DNA of 64,000 nucleotides from Colias croceus (GCF_905220415.1 NC_059548.1:5148501-5212500), one strand, 5' to 3'. Positions 13,820-26,789 are shown, numbered from the stretch's first letter. A program made the numbers and translations. Notes: generated by a model from the letters alone, not told the origin.

Positions 13820-13907
13820 GTATGGACGGGCGTTTTAGTTTATTTATAAAATTACTTTTATTCTGCCAAAACTCAAAAATAATTATATACAGAGCAAAGA
13901 TAACGTT

Positions 13908-13921
13908 CTGGGCCCATAACC
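13908..13921 (-). promoter_or_regulatory. Primer-binding site of copia copy 1
   Basis: Directly after the LTR end (element orientation) comes GGTTATGGGCCCAG. This resembles the Drosophila copia primer site, where a 5' fragment of initiator tRNA-Met, rather than the tRNA 3' end, primes minus-strand DNA. The site is present once only; the corresponding position in copy 2 is missing. Confidence 0.8.
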
Positions 13922-14085
13922 TGATGGGTTTTGGGCAGGAAAAAGCAAAGATTGTTAAATAAACTTAAGATTCTTTATTAGACGATGCGCGTAGTACGAA
14001 GGGTAAAGACGGAAGAGAGAAATTATAAGATGACACATAGGTATTTGACATACACATTTGTTTATACAAACTCTTTTCACCAACA
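13922..14085 (-). repeat. Shared LTR: 5' LTR of copy 1 and 3' LTR of copy 2
   Basis: This 164-bp LTR is identical to 9567-9730. For copy 1 it is the upstream LTR and so carries the promoter; for copy 2 it supplies the polyadenylation end. It lies directly between copy 1's primer-binding site and copy 2's 3' flank, with no extra bases, as expected for a recombination-derived dimer rather than two independent insertions. Confidence 0.9.
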
Positions 14086-14170
14086 CTGGCCCTTAAACAA
14101 ATGTGTAGGTACATAATTATTGTACAACATTAAACAAGTTTAGTTTTTACAATTTAAGAATTTAACAAAT

Positions 14171-16963
14171 TTATTGTAAACCTAAACACGTTACAAACTT
14201 ATAATGCTTTTCTTTAGTAAGTGGTTTTGTTAAAATATCGGCAGTCATTTCAGAAGTACACAAATAATTCAAATTAACAATATTATCTTTTACAACTTCT
14301 CTTATAAAATGATGCCGCACATCTATATGTTTCGTACGAGCATGATACATAGGATTCTTACACAATTTTTGTGCTGATTGGTTATCATTAAAAATCGTAA
14401 CAGAACAATGCCTACCTAACAATTCATACAACAGAGTTCTTATGAATAACGCTTCTTTACAAGAATCTGATAGAGCCATATATTCTGCTTCTGTGCTAGA
14501 AAGAGCGACTGTTCGCTGTTTTCTACTTTCCCACGATACAGAACAGTTCCCAATTTGAAACACAAACCCAGTGTACGACCTACGATCGACCTCACACGAA
14601 GCCCAGTCAGCATCAATATACCCATTGATGTCTAGACCACTTCTACTAAAAACAAGTTTGTAGTTTACAGTACCCTTTAAATACCGTAGTACGCGTTTCG
14701 CGGCCTTCCAATGACGCTGATCATAACAATCATTATACTGGCTCAGCATGCTTACCGCGTGCGCGATGTCTGGCCTGGAGCTAACTGAAATATAATTAAA
14801 ACAACCAATTAAATTTCTATATTCCAAATTCTCCTCCTTTTTATCAGCCTTTACAAGTTTCAATCCCGATTCCATTGGAGTTTGAGCTGGCTTACAGTCA
14901 GTCATATGAAAACGGTCTAAAACATTCTTTATGTAACTAGACTGATCAAGATAGATATTATCTTGGTTTCTTGTGATGCGCATACCAAGTATATGGCTGG
15001 CTGGCCCTAAATCCTTCATTTCGAATTCTTGCATGAGTTTCTTCTTTATTTCAACTTTCATTTGTGAATTTCTGGTTGAAAATAATAATATATCGTCCAC
15101 ATACAACCCAATGATGACTAATTCTTCACCATTTGATTTAAAATACACGCAGGGCTCTGAGGACAGTCTTCTGAAACAAAGTTTTGTAACCAACACATGG
15201 TTTATCTTTTCATACCAAGACTTCGAAGCTTGCTTTAGGCCATAAATTGCTTTATGCAATTTATATACTTTATGCTCACAGCCTTTTACTTTATAACCTT
15301 CCGGTTGTTCCATGAAAACTTTTTCTTGCAAATCTCCATTTAGAAAAGCAGTTCTTACATCCAAATGATCGATATCCATCTGCTTTTCAGCTGCTAAAGC
15401 CAATAATATGCGAATAGTGGAATATCGAACCACTGGAGAAAAAGTTTCCTCGTAATCAATTCCATAGCGCTGTGTAAAACCTTTAGCTACCAATCTGGCT
15501 TTATACTGCTTTAGATTTCCATCAAGATCTTTCTTTTTCTTAAAAACCCACTTGCACTTAATCGGTTTTTGATCTTTAGGTGGATCAGTTAATGTCCAAC
15601 ATTTATTTTTAATAAATGATTGATACTCATCAGCCATTGCTTTCTTCCAGTGAACAGCTTCAGCCCCTCCTAGAGCTTCTTGAACTGTCTCTGGTTCATC
15701 TCCAATGCAGGTCAGCATTGCAGTACACGCACTGTCATATTCCGATGTATCCATCGCATCTTCAAGTGTCGATTCACCTGGAATGTAAGTGACATCGGAA
15801 GGATCAACAGAACTACTGCTGTCAGAGTCATCTAACTCAAAAATACACTGTCTTCTGGGATTAGTTACAATCTCATTTTCTTCCCCTTTTTCTGGTGATA
15901 GTGAATTTTCAGACTGTGCCACTTCAACATGAGAATCATTTGAGTTTAAATTCTCAGTCTGTAAATTATTTATCATCATGAAAAAATCACCATTTTCACA
16001 TTTTTCAGTGTTTTTTGTATAGAATTTGTTTTCAAAGAAAGCAACATCCCTTGATTTAATAATTTTGCTGAGATTCTCTGGATCAATCAATCTATAACCC
16101 TTACTATTTTCACAATATCCTACAAAAATGTAAGGTTTACATTTTGAATCTAATTTCTTACGATTCTGTGTCAAGGCATAAACCACACAACCAAATATAC
16201 GTAAATGGCTAAGATTCACCTTCTCATTAGTCCATTTTTCCTCTGGCGTGCTACCGTAGACTGCTTTTGTAGGGGACCGGTTCTTCAAATAAACAGCGGT
16301 ATTGACCGCTTCTGCCCAGAACTGCCCATCTAAGCCTGCGTCTCGTAACATGCTGCGAGCCTTCTCGACGATTGTCCTGTTGGCCCGCTCAGCAACACCG
16401 TTCTGCTGAGGCGAGTGCGGTATGGTAGTCTGGTGAATGATGCCGTTATCCTTCAAATATTCCTGGAATATAGAATTGACATATTCGCCTCCATTATCCG
16501 TCCTCAACAATTTTATTTTTCTATTGGTTTGGTTCTCCACCATTGCCTTGAAATGTTTGAAGTTATCGAAAACTTCACTCTTATTTTTCAGAAAATAAAT
16601 CCATGTTTTCCTACTACAATCATCAATAAACGTGAGGAAGTAACTAGCACCACCGAAAGATTTCACTGGCATAGGCCCGCATAAATCACTGTGTACAACA
16701 CCTAACAGTTCATTTGACCTACTTTGTGCCTTCTTAGGAAAAGGTAATTTGCTAAGCTTCCCCTTAACACAAGCTTCACATTGACTGAACTGTGATTTAT
16801 CATAAGTAATACCACTAGCCATACCTTTCATTAACAAATGCATACTCCTCATATTGAGATGTCCTAGTCTCCTGTGCCATGTCTCCTGCGTAACAGAGTT
16901 AGCAGCCGCCTGGAAACTCAGCTCAGTTTCTTTCTTACAGCTCTCAGATGCTTTCTTCTGCAA
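14171..16963 (-). pseudogene. Integrase-RT-RNase H part of broken copia copy 2
   Basis: This open frame covers 930 codons equivalent to residues 402-1331 of copy 1: integrase (HH-CC and DD35E residues), reverse transcriptase with YVDD, and RNase H to the normal stop. It begins only because a one-base insertion at about 16962-16963 puts it out of frame with the upstream Gag-protease part. The first listed codon is TTG, not ATG, and no nearby ATG or recognisable slippery site suggests programmed frameshifting. Amino-acid differences from copy 1 are few (for example N-D-E to N-G-E just ahead of YVDD, and L to F in the motif GCLNYIS). I judge it translationally silent. A sequencing error at the inserted base is the main alternative. 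Confidence 0.9.
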
Positions 16964-18167
16964 CTAAATCTTGAGCTTCTGTATTTACCTTGGTAGTCGC
17001 AGATTCTACACTATTCCCTGAAAACATAGAACAGCCACCACATCCTACCACACACAGATCACGCTCTCTAACAGATTCTGCAGTTTCTAATTGATAAACA
17101 CCATTTTTATGTACAGCTGTAGCTGCTAGCTTTTTACCATAGAATATATTACAACATTTTTCATTAAAAATAACTCTAAAACCCTTCCTAGTTAACGCAC
17201 TGACTGACAACAAGTTTGTAGCTAAATTCGGTACATGATAAACTTCACTGATTGTTTTGATGCCTAATTTCAAATTTACTTTTACATCACCACGACCAGC
17301 AGTAAATAGTTTTTCACCATTAGCCACCTTGACTTCAGACACATAACCAGGAACAAAGTTATTTAGTATATTCCTGTCATGACACATATGACTACTCGCA
17401 CCAGAGTCTATTAACCATATATCATTCTGCACACAAGCTGATAATGCTGTCAATAGTAACTGGTTTGTTGAGCTCTCCGCCTTAACTGGTTTCACAGATT
17501 TACAGTTCCTCGAGAAGTGACCAAGCTTCTTGCACTTAAAGCATTTGATTTTCTTACGTGCCGCCACCAAAGCTGTTGAACTCGTGTCACCTTTTTCATC
17601 ACGTCGTTGCTTCTCCTGCATGAGCTTCACTTTGACCACTTCACTCGACAACTTGATATTAGAATTTTCAAGTGCCATTATGAGTGGATCAAAGTCTTGA
17701 GACAAGCCACTCAGTAAGAGAACTGCAACGAAATCGTCTTCCAGAGGTGAACCAATATCGTTCAGCTGTTGACTTAGGTCGCTAATCTTCGCAACGTAAG
17801 CTTCCATGCTTTCACATTCGCATAATTTTGTTGCAAACAAAAGACGAAGCAAACTCAGTCTCCTTGACAACCCCTTGTCTTCGTACGCCTTTTGCAAATT
17901 AATCCATGCATCCCGCGCCGTCTCTGCGTTCCTTACATGCGTAAAAACCGAGGGCTTTACTGACAAACAGATCTTAGCAAGAGCTTTCTGAGATCTCTTC
18001 ATATGAGCCGCATCTTTGACATCTTCAGTTTTATCTTCCGAAACGACGTCCCATAAGTCCTCGTGAATGAGTAGCATTTTCAGTTGGAACTTCCAATTAC
18101 TGTAGTTTTCTATGCCGCTCAACTTCTCCACAGGAGCTAAAGTCGAAACCGATGTCGATGTCGCCAT
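16944..18167 (-). pseudogene. Gag-protease part of broken copia copy 2
   Basis: This 407-codon frame starts at the normal Gag ATG and contains Gag, the CX2CX4HX4C zinc knuckle and the DSGA protease motif. After residue 402 a one-base insertion shifts it into five unrelated codons and a stop. It is therefore a Gag-protease protein without polymerase, similar in content to the product Drosophila copia makes from its spliced RNA. Differences from copy 1 include T to A at residue 11, K to E at residue 44 and A to V near residue 180. The copy has no LTR upstream, so any expression would depend on host sequence beyond 18263. Confidence 0.9.
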
Positions 18168-18562
18168 TTTTACATGTATGGACGGGCGTTTTAGTTTATT
18201 TATAAAATTACTTTTATTCTGCCAAAACTCAAAAATAATTATATACAGAGCAAAGATAACGTTGTAATAGTGATATCAAGAGGGGTCGGAGATAAAAACT
18301 TCCTCTTCCTATCCTGAAATTGCATACTGGACCGTAATTTCCTTTTAGTTTGTTACAAGTCTATTTGTCTGTATTATAAGAAATATAAAATGATATATGG
18401 TAATATGACAATTATTATATTATAGGTAATTTTAAGATCACATTGTAATTTGTAGTAGAAATTTGAATGAAATAAAAACCGGCGATCATTTTTAATTATA
18501 AAGATCTAAGCTTTAATAAATTTTAATTAAAATTCGAATATATGTCTATTGGTCATTGTCAT

Positions 18563-18603
18563 GGTTGAAACTGGTAGAATCGGTCATTCTACCAGTTTCA
18601 ACC
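18563..18603. repeat. Perfect hairpin, 18-bp arms
   Basis: The left arm 18563-18580 is the exact reverse complement of 18586-18603, with the five-base loop CGGTC. The arms are of mixed composition (GGTTGAAACTGG start), so this is not AT-rich chance pairing. It lies 300 bp beyond the truncated end of the copia dimer. No terminator-like T run follows it. Confidence 0.85.
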
Positions 18604-21600
18604 TGATTCTTACAAAAATCTCTACATAACCTCACCTGATCATAGTATTGGCGAAGTCAAAAAAACAATTTGGCAACTAAATGTACCTTTACATCTCACT
18701 TGGAACAGAACGTACGGCCGTTACTATAGGGATTAGGGTTTAGGGCTGAGTCTCCTCACGACAAAGCACGGTGATATTTTGAACGTCTAAATTGGTCGAT
18801 GCCCAAATTATGTAAGGTATTTTCACAAGAAACCGAGTATCAATATTTTATCGTCAAATCCTTGACCAGTTAAATAGATTAAGTAGTATTAACGCTCCCC
18901 ATACATAATGTATGAAACTTAAAGAAATGCAATGAAATGATAACCTCCTATTGTAGATAAACGGGCCATTTCCACTGGCACAATTGAATGATGACTAGCC
19001 ATTGTGACTATGTTTAGAGATCCTGCTCTAATGCCTGGATAGGTGCTGCTATTTGATCCACTTATCTATATTATTACGTCTTACTAGGTCACTGTGTGCA
19101 AATTGATGTACTCGCGAATGTTAATGGAAAATAACCGAGATCTTAACGCGGTATTATGCAAAATGTTTCATAAAATTGTTGATAATTAATCACCCTTTAT
19201 GCCGCAGTATTCAGGCCAACATAAGGGTACAAAACATCGACATTTTAAACAGACGATTTTTCTGAATACAAGCACAGAAATGTCCAATACGGATCGAACT
19301 TTAGTTTGAATTTTGAATAACCTGTGTTCAAAACAATCGTCGATAAAAATGACTGATAACAAAAGTCAGTCGGATTGTCTATATCCTTCTCTTTCGCGTT
19401 GAAACAACAGATTAACAATTGCAATTGGGGGATGTGGCCGCTAAAGTTTCCACGCTTAGGTTCGATAGATGATATCAAAACACAATGTAGACTATAATCT
19501 TTTAACACAATCCAGCAGAATCATTTTATCGCGGCATGCTCAGCACGAGTAGTGTTTGAGTACCTACTGTATAAATTATGTTGTGTCCTCTTCATATGTA
19601 CGCAACCTTTTTTCAATTTTACGCTACGTGTGAAACGGTTCTGTCCGCATTTTATAAGTGGAACGAATTAACCAACATGGATCAAATAAAATTAAGCCAG
19701 TGTAAGTATTATGTAGAGCGATTGGTTAATATTGTATCAAGTTGAAGTATACTTTTAAAGAATTGTAATTAAAATACTCGAAATATTTTATACAATTATT
19801 ATTTAAAAATTATGCAGCTTTAGAGATTGCAGAAGACTCATAGTATGTTTGAACATCAGCTGTATTTAGTTGAAAAAAATATTTTGCAAATGAAAATTAA
19901 TTAAATTTCTAAAATATCAGGTTTCTGTGAGAAAAGGTAGTGATTTACAGAACATACTAAATTAATATAATCTGGTGACAGATTATTTCCCTTCATCAAC
20001 GTAGTTACCATCCTATGATTAATTACGCAATACACTGAAACAATATTAAAAATAATAAAAGACCGCGGGTAACAAACAACTGGATCGACATTTAAATTAC
20101 GAGCGGGACCCATTTTTATCTGCTTTTTTCCCGTCGAGCCTAGGGGTGGCGCGCACTTTTTTTGAACTTATTTTTTTATCGAACGGTTCCGAACGCACTG
20201 TGCACGGTTAAGCGTTCGATATGGGTCCACTTCGGCCATCGACATTATAAATACTGTTAATTATTGATTCAGTGTTTTGATATCCTATTATTCATTCTAA
20301 TTTTGCAGCGCTTCTTTGAATAACAGTCTTACACATTAATACGCCAATCTTCAGTTAATTTTGAATAATTTTTCTCTGCAACGTTAACGTTAACTGTTTA
20401 TATTGTGTACAACTAATGAGTTCACTATGCCTTTATTTAAAACGCAATTTACCTACTTATACAAGATGATTATATACCTAAATCTAAAGTTATACCCAAC
20501 AAATTTGTTTCCATGTTCAAAACTATTGAAAGAAAATAGATGTACTGAAAAAAAATTAAGTACCGTATTGCTTGTAATATAGTCGTACGCCCCTTGCAGT
20601 TGATACATCACCAAAATATGATGCGATTTTCTCTGAGGTTACAAAAAAAAAATATCCAAAACGTAGTATCTGCCTTCGATAATATTTTAAATACTCATTG
20701 TAATACTTTCTTTCATTATTTCCACAAAACAAAACACATTAAATGCTCAATAAAATAGAATCAGTGTTTATCAAATCTTTGATTATTATCGGATCTCTAT
20801 TAATTTGTTGTAAAGTGATCGTTTGAATAATTAAAGTGATTTTATGAGCATGTCATGTTGGGTCAGTGTTGTATGTCAAGGCAATGTAATTGTGACTACA
20901 ATAAAGCATTTCTACCAGTCACGTTCAATTCCTGCATAATATGTGATTTTATTGAGGACTTAGGAATGTTTTCAATGAGGCAGTTTATTTAATTAATTAA
21001 CTATGTATTCAATGATTATTTAAAAGCACGATTTTATTGTTTTAAACGTATTGTTACAATTTAATAATTAATAATACATTTTTTATACATTTTATAATAG
21101 GTACAATACTAGTTTCGTATTATCACAATATAATACTAAAGTCAAAGTTAAAGTAAAATGGTAATACTAAAGTCATCATAATTATTAAAAATAAAATGAA
21201 ATTAATTCAATCTAAGAACAGTTATATTGGAACTGTTTTTCAGATATTCCGCTTCTCGGAAATAATTTCAGATTCAGATAACTTTGTTAATGAAATAAAT
21301 TTTTGAAAAACATTTTTGTATCAATTTCCTAGAAAAGAGAAGCACATTTGTAAAAAATCACATTTAGCCAAAAATACTGGTTTAAATTATACTATGTAAA
21401 TACTCTCTATACATTTACATTAGGTAAATTTTAAAACTGATTCCATATCTCTCGATTATACCTATCCGTAATGAAAAATTGTATGTACAAGTTTACACTT
21501 CACTAGTATTACAAAAACAAATTATGAATTATTATGTTCGTTTGTTGTAAGTTTAATGGATAAACCACAAAACCGTTTGAAACACTTTTACTAGTAATTA

Positions 21601-22641
21601 ACAATATTATTATGACATTTGACTCTACATTCTATACTTTTAGGAAAAACTAGATATTTAAAAAAAAACTAAGTACCAACAATAATCTATAATTCTATAG
21701 TATTCCTAACATACACTTTTTATTATTATTTCATACACTACTTTAAAATCAATTTAAATACATCGAAATGAGCCTACAATCTCTGCGTACAGGATCTAAG
21801 ACAAGCGTACACTACTTTCATTTTGCTAGGGTTGGTAGAAAGATAGTGATTGATGATAGTAATTAGATCGAGTTTATTTTTTATTGCTTTAAGATACGAT
21901 TATTATCACTTGAGATTGTTAATTGTTTATTTAAATCAATTCGTTACTTGTTTAGTTTCTGATAAAAATAGAAATGATGATATTAAGTTGGTGTTTAAAT
22001 GACAATAATTTGTGACTAGTACATAAGGAATTTGCAGAATATCAGTATTCTAATGTTAATATAAACAAACAAAATCACTTTAATATACATTTAATTAAAA
22101 TAAAATAAACTACAAACTGTTTACCGTGACCTCATCTGCATAGAAATGAAGTATACTTATAATTATTATCAAAGAAAATGTCGCTAATTTGCATAACCAT
22201 TAGGAACTCAAGGTTAGGTTGAATCTAAGGAGCCATAAATTATCCATCGACAGCCCTATATACTGGCAACACAAGCAGTAGCCCTACCTTATTAATAAAC
22301 ATGCGCTAACAATAAATAATTGTTTATAATGAACTTTATAATATATTAGTGCAGATACTTCATTATCTCGCGGTTGCACGCACACACGCACATGGTACAT
22401 GGAACCTGTGAATCTTTAGTGTTGTACTGATTTTTGTATCGATATCGATGGCCCTGTTTGTTTATCATAAATCACGCAGCTCGTATTGACATTTGTTAAA
22501 TGTGCGTCGCAGATAGGCTCTACTTATAAAAAGCTATAGCTAGGTTATTGTCGAATGAAAGATGTTCAAGATATTTAAAGAAACCTTTTTTCATATACCA
22601 ACAATAAAAAAATATCTTAAGTGTCTTTCTTTCCGTATCAC

Positions 22642-22692
22642 GATTCAGTATCAACAATAATACAACTATTGTATTATTGTTGATACTGAATC
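22642..22692. repeat. Perfect hairpin, 24-bp arms with 3-base loop
   Basis: Positions 22642-22665 are an exact reverse complement of 22669-22692, separated by CTA only. Arms begin GATTCAGTATC. Such a tight perfect inverted repeat is typical of a template-switch mutation or a very young foldback; the stem is too short and the loop too tight for a standard microRNA precursor. Confidence 0.85.
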
Positions 22693-25600
22693 ATATAGTG
22701 TACATAAAACACTAGGTATATACGATTAAACAATAAAAAGGGTCTAATTAAAACCACTCAAGTTTAATTTTACAAGTCATTTATTTACATATAAATGATA
22801 TATCAACATCGATATGTAATTTGTATCCAGTCACATCCCTACGCTGCGCAGGAGCACCGTCGATCGCATTTTCTTTTATGGACGTATTGATTAATGCAGT
22901 TCGATTTGAATAATAATTTTCAGCCACAAACGTTATTGTATGATAAATTTAGTGCAAATTGTAACGTGAGAGAAGTGGGTTCGATGTTCGTTTAAGCCCA
23001 TTGAATTAAAGAGGAGGTTCTTATTGTTAACGAGCCTGTTTTATGGGGACTAGATGTAATTTTTATGGCTAAGAATATTATCTTAACTAGCACTTCAATG
23101 ATATTCATATCCTTACTGTTAGTTATATCAGATGAATCTGCAAACATGAATAGAATAGTTGGTTTGTACATCGATTCACTCATTTCGTAATTCTTTTTGT
23201 TCTGTGATGTTTCCTAAGTTTTCTAATGACTAGATGATATTGGGTATATTATGACTAAAACTATGACAAATTGCAAAAAAATAAAAATGCTCTCAGACCA
23301 ATTTTCAGTGAAATCTCACATCTAAGTCAATATAATATGAAGGAAATCTTTAAAAGGTGCATTGATTTAACAAGCAGGTTAAATACAAAATTATTTAAAA
23401 TTTATAATAGTTAGATAGAAAGAGCGGTATGAGATTATGAAAAAATATAACAAAAGACGAATATCTTAATATTTTTAATCAAACAATGACAATGTAGTTT
23501 TGCTTTTTAATTATCTCCCTTAATTACCGGTGTCTCCTGATCTACATATTATATGAACATTTAATGCTAATTCATATTAATTAATGCGAAATTACAATGT
23601 ATACATACTAATTAACATTATAGATTATTCAATATTTTTTTCCAATTATCTGAAAAATATCATCACATAGGTACCTTTGAATACTTACGGTATTTATGAA
23701 TTATTTATCTCATAAGAAAAAACTTTTTTAATTTAATGAAGTGAAATAAAGAAAATATATTAATTTACAGTCATGTAGGTACATATTTTAGCTTATATCA
23801 GCATCAAATTTATAATAAACATTGAATTTTATTTTTGGTATGCTGATTAAAAAAGTTCTACAAGGATATTATATGTCATGTAATTATACAAAATAACCAT
23901 TATGTGCATTCCGTAAAATCAATGTTCAATACTTAAATGCACCTTTAAAAGCAAAGGTCCCCAAAATATAAGGAAAAAGAATTAATATATGCAAGTCCAT
24001 GCAAAGGTGTTTGCGAGAACAGCTTACGAAATAATTAAAATTCCCATTAACAAGTGTACCTAAATTAGAATTATTTCAGACACACTCGACATTAATTAAT
24101 TATGCATTTGAATAATTGAAAAACAGTAAAATTGTATTGCGAGACAGGTTGACGAATATGTATCCGTTATAGTACCTAATTAATATTGATACAAACATAA
24201 AAACAGACAAATGCAGTAATGATCATATTATGTTAAACGCAAATTAACATTATTATTGCATTCGTGACATTTTTTAAGAGTTATTCGAACATTACACGTA
24301 ACTGACGTAGTTTTATAATTATGCTCATTAAATTTATTCGCAGTTTCGTCTACTATAGGTGTGACTATTTAGCGGTTTTCCAAAAAGGTTGAGTCTCCGC
24401 TTTTTTATATTTTAATAAAGTTAAATTTACGGAATGTTAGCGTTTGGAAATTATAAAAATACTGTTTTATTTTTTATGTAGTATGTACGTACCTATGTTA
24501 CTTATAAAAACTTTAGAACAATTTGTTTACAAAATCTGTTTATTAAAATAGTAAGGTTGAAAATTAGGTTACAATACACTCTGTAATGCAACGTCTGTTA
24601 ATTTAAAACTGAAAAAAAAACTCATGACCTCCTATTTTCCTGGTATATATAGAATTAGCCTTTTAAAAGATAATATCTATATCCCTTCAATAGATAGTGG
24701 TAGCTTAAGGTATACGCAACACACGATCTACAATTAGGCCGACTAGTACTCTAGATACATTATCTATTACTATTAATCCTTAAATAAATGAGACGTAAGC
24801 ACTCTATATAATTCCAAATAAGACGGTACAGAAAAGTTCGATACTGCATAAAAAGAGAAGCTAAAATTCCTTCATTCCATGATGTAGGTGAAGGTCATAA
24901 AAGAAAGATAGAGGTGGTAACTCAAACCGGTAGAGTAGACGTTCTACCAACAAGAGAACTTTGCCACTCGGTTACGTCTGAAAATAAAAGTAAAGGCTTT
25001 GGAATTGTATGAAGCTGTTAAATATTATATTGCTTGTTTATTGCTATGTATAATGTTTTAATTTACCTGCGTTAGTGTAAACGTTAGCAGAGTATTTACT
25101 ATTAAGCTATTTAGTAGTTTTTAAATATTTTTCAGAGATTCACAAACTTATCAAGCATCATAATATTATTATATAGGTATAAACATTTGTTTATGATTAA
25201 GCTGTACAGAAAAATTCTTGGTATATTTTATATACTCGTATGGTAGAGAAAATGTAATATTAGAAGTGTTCATTTAAATAATTATTATTATTATCAGATT
25301 ATTCGAAATAAAAGCTTGATAATATCTCTTAAAGGAAACACGATTCATTACAGATGTATTCACGTCTATTTGTACACAATACGAAATACTTACCTATGAA
25401 TTTTCACTCGTTCAAAGTTAAGACAACATTTTTATACACTAAAGTGTTAACAGCTCCTGCAATATATTATGCTCGGCGGGCGGGCGTCAAAATGCCCTAC
25501 TCCTTTCTCAACTCGCATATTTCAGTGTGGGAGCCCCTAACCGCGTTTACTTAATCTTTTGTACTACACGAGTGTTTAGCAATCAAGCTTTACCGATTTA

Positions 25601-26240
25601 TTTATTGCAGTTTATTTGTGGATTATTTTTAATTGAATTTTATAGTAATATTTTAGGTAAATTGTTTATAATTATTTATATATAGACCATAGAGTGTTAA
25701 GGCGGCAACACAATTTAGTTTTGTTACTTCATAAATCGTAGAAATGTTGCATTTTATGTCATTATTATAAACTAACTGTCCAAACATTTTCTTATCTTTA
25801 CGTATCTATACCAGATACCTACTGCTTTTTCTTATTCTCTGCAAAATACTTTCAATTTAACCTTTCCGTAGAAACCTATAACAAAGGATTTAAAAACTTA
25901 AAAAAAACTAAAAGAAATCGGTTATGTCCTTCTCCTGCCCTGGCATGACCCAGGCAAGTAGTGATTGCTTATTATACAATTATACATATAGATGCATTCA
26001 TACAGATGCATTGTATGCATTGTCTTTATCAAATAATATAACAACATTACAGCGAGCATTATTCTCTCTGTAATAATGAAGTCATAAATTACATAGTGTC
26101 CTCAAATAGTCCCTAAATGTGGTTATCCATTGAACGAGATGTGCTAATTGTCATTTGTGTATGCAACTGTCAAATCGTGGAGTTGTGTTTATTAGATCAA
26201 TGTATTTAATTATTCTATTATTAAAGCATGTTTAAATACT

Positions 26241-26515
26241 ATTTTATTTATTTATTTTATTTTATTTATTAGCCTTAATCAGACACAACAATAGTAAACA
26301 ATATGTGCATTTAAAAACTTAATTAAGACTCTGATGAGTCGACATCGGCAGATTGGTCTGTTTGTCCTAATTTGGCAAAGGCCTCCTCCATTCCCTTCCA
26401 CTCTTTTCTGTTCAGTGCTGTCCTCGTCCATGTTTTTCCCGCTGTTGCTACGATTTCGTCTTCCCACCTTCTAATCTGTCTCCCCCGTTTCCTTTTTCCA
26501 TTTTTGGGATACCAA
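26241..26515 (-). mobile_element. LINE 3' end: reverse transcriptase C-terminus
   Basis: On the minus strand a frame from about 26515 to a stop at 26323-26325 encodes a basic stretch followed by RRWEDEI, AGKTWTRTA, NRKEWKGMEEAFA and an acidic C-terminus. This W-ED-I...TW-R-A-NR--W pattern is the usual C-terminal end of RTE- or Jockey-like non-LTR reverse transcriptases in insects. A TAAATAAAATAAA-type tail follows at 26241-26275. The element is strongly 5'-truncated, as is common for LINEs, and has no catalytic domain. Confidence 0.75.
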
Positions 26516-26608
26516 AAATATTTGGTAAATACTATTTAAGTACCTATATATAAGTGGGTAGGTTAACAGATTGAACATTGGTCTTCGTTGATTGACTTAT
26601 TTTCAAGA

Positions 26609-26662
26609 TATGAACTCGAATATTGCTATGAACTAGAGTTCATAGCAATATTCGAGTTCATA
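26609..26662. repeat. Perfect hairpin, 26-bp arms with 2-base loop
   Basis: Positions 26609-26634 and 26637-26662 are exact reverse complements separated by AG. Arms contain ATGAACTCGAATATTGC. It is the third such near-perfect short palindrome in the window and lies about 90 bp from the LINE fragment. Confidence 0.85.
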
Positions 26663-26789
26663 ATACATAATATTTAATTGATTATCCCAAATAAGAAAAC
26701 TTTTTGTACTGAATTCTAATTATCATTTCAATCTCAATTCCTTAATAGAAGTCTCCAACGATTAATATACATTTTATACTAAAATAAAT

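Larger units (their letters stand above)
9567..18263 (-). mobile_element. Tandem Ty1/copia retrotransposon pair sharing one LTR
   Basis: The block is a minus-strand copia-superfamily dimer. In plus coordinates the order is LTR (9567-9730), Gag-Pol body 1, primer-binding site (13908-13921), shared LTR (13922-14085), then Gag-Pol body 2, ending at 18263. The repeat period is 4355 bp. Copy 1 with its two LTRs is structurally complete. Copy 2 lacks the outer 5' LTR and primer-binding site, stopping at the AACGTT that in copy 1 directly adjoins the primer-binding site. The bodies differ at eight substitutions and one 1-bp insertion that I could find; the LTRs are identical. Because the outer LTR is missing, no target-site duplication can be tested. 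An LTR-LTR recombination dimer that later lost one end is the simplest reading; an assembly join of two copies is the alternative. Confidence 0.93.
18264..26240. other. AT-rich non-coding region
   Basis: There are no coding frames of interest: the frames at 19245-19508, 19901-20113 and 22992-23183 are short, low complexity and unlike any family I know. Two perfect hairpins (18563-18603 and 22642-22692) are listed separately. I see no exon-like GC-rich block with splice sites and no transposon termini. Confidence 0.6.

Noticed and set aside
10085..17991. Short frames on both strands inside the copia bodies (for example 10618-10890, 12060-12329, 14973-15245)
   Set aside because: They are shadows of the Gag-Pol frame; each recurs at the same offset in both copies simply because the bodies are nearly identical.
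13922..18263. The second copia body as a pure assembly duplication
   Set aside because: Eight substitutions and an indel separate it from copy 1, too many for the same molecule counted twice, though a chimaeric join of two real loci cannot be excluded.
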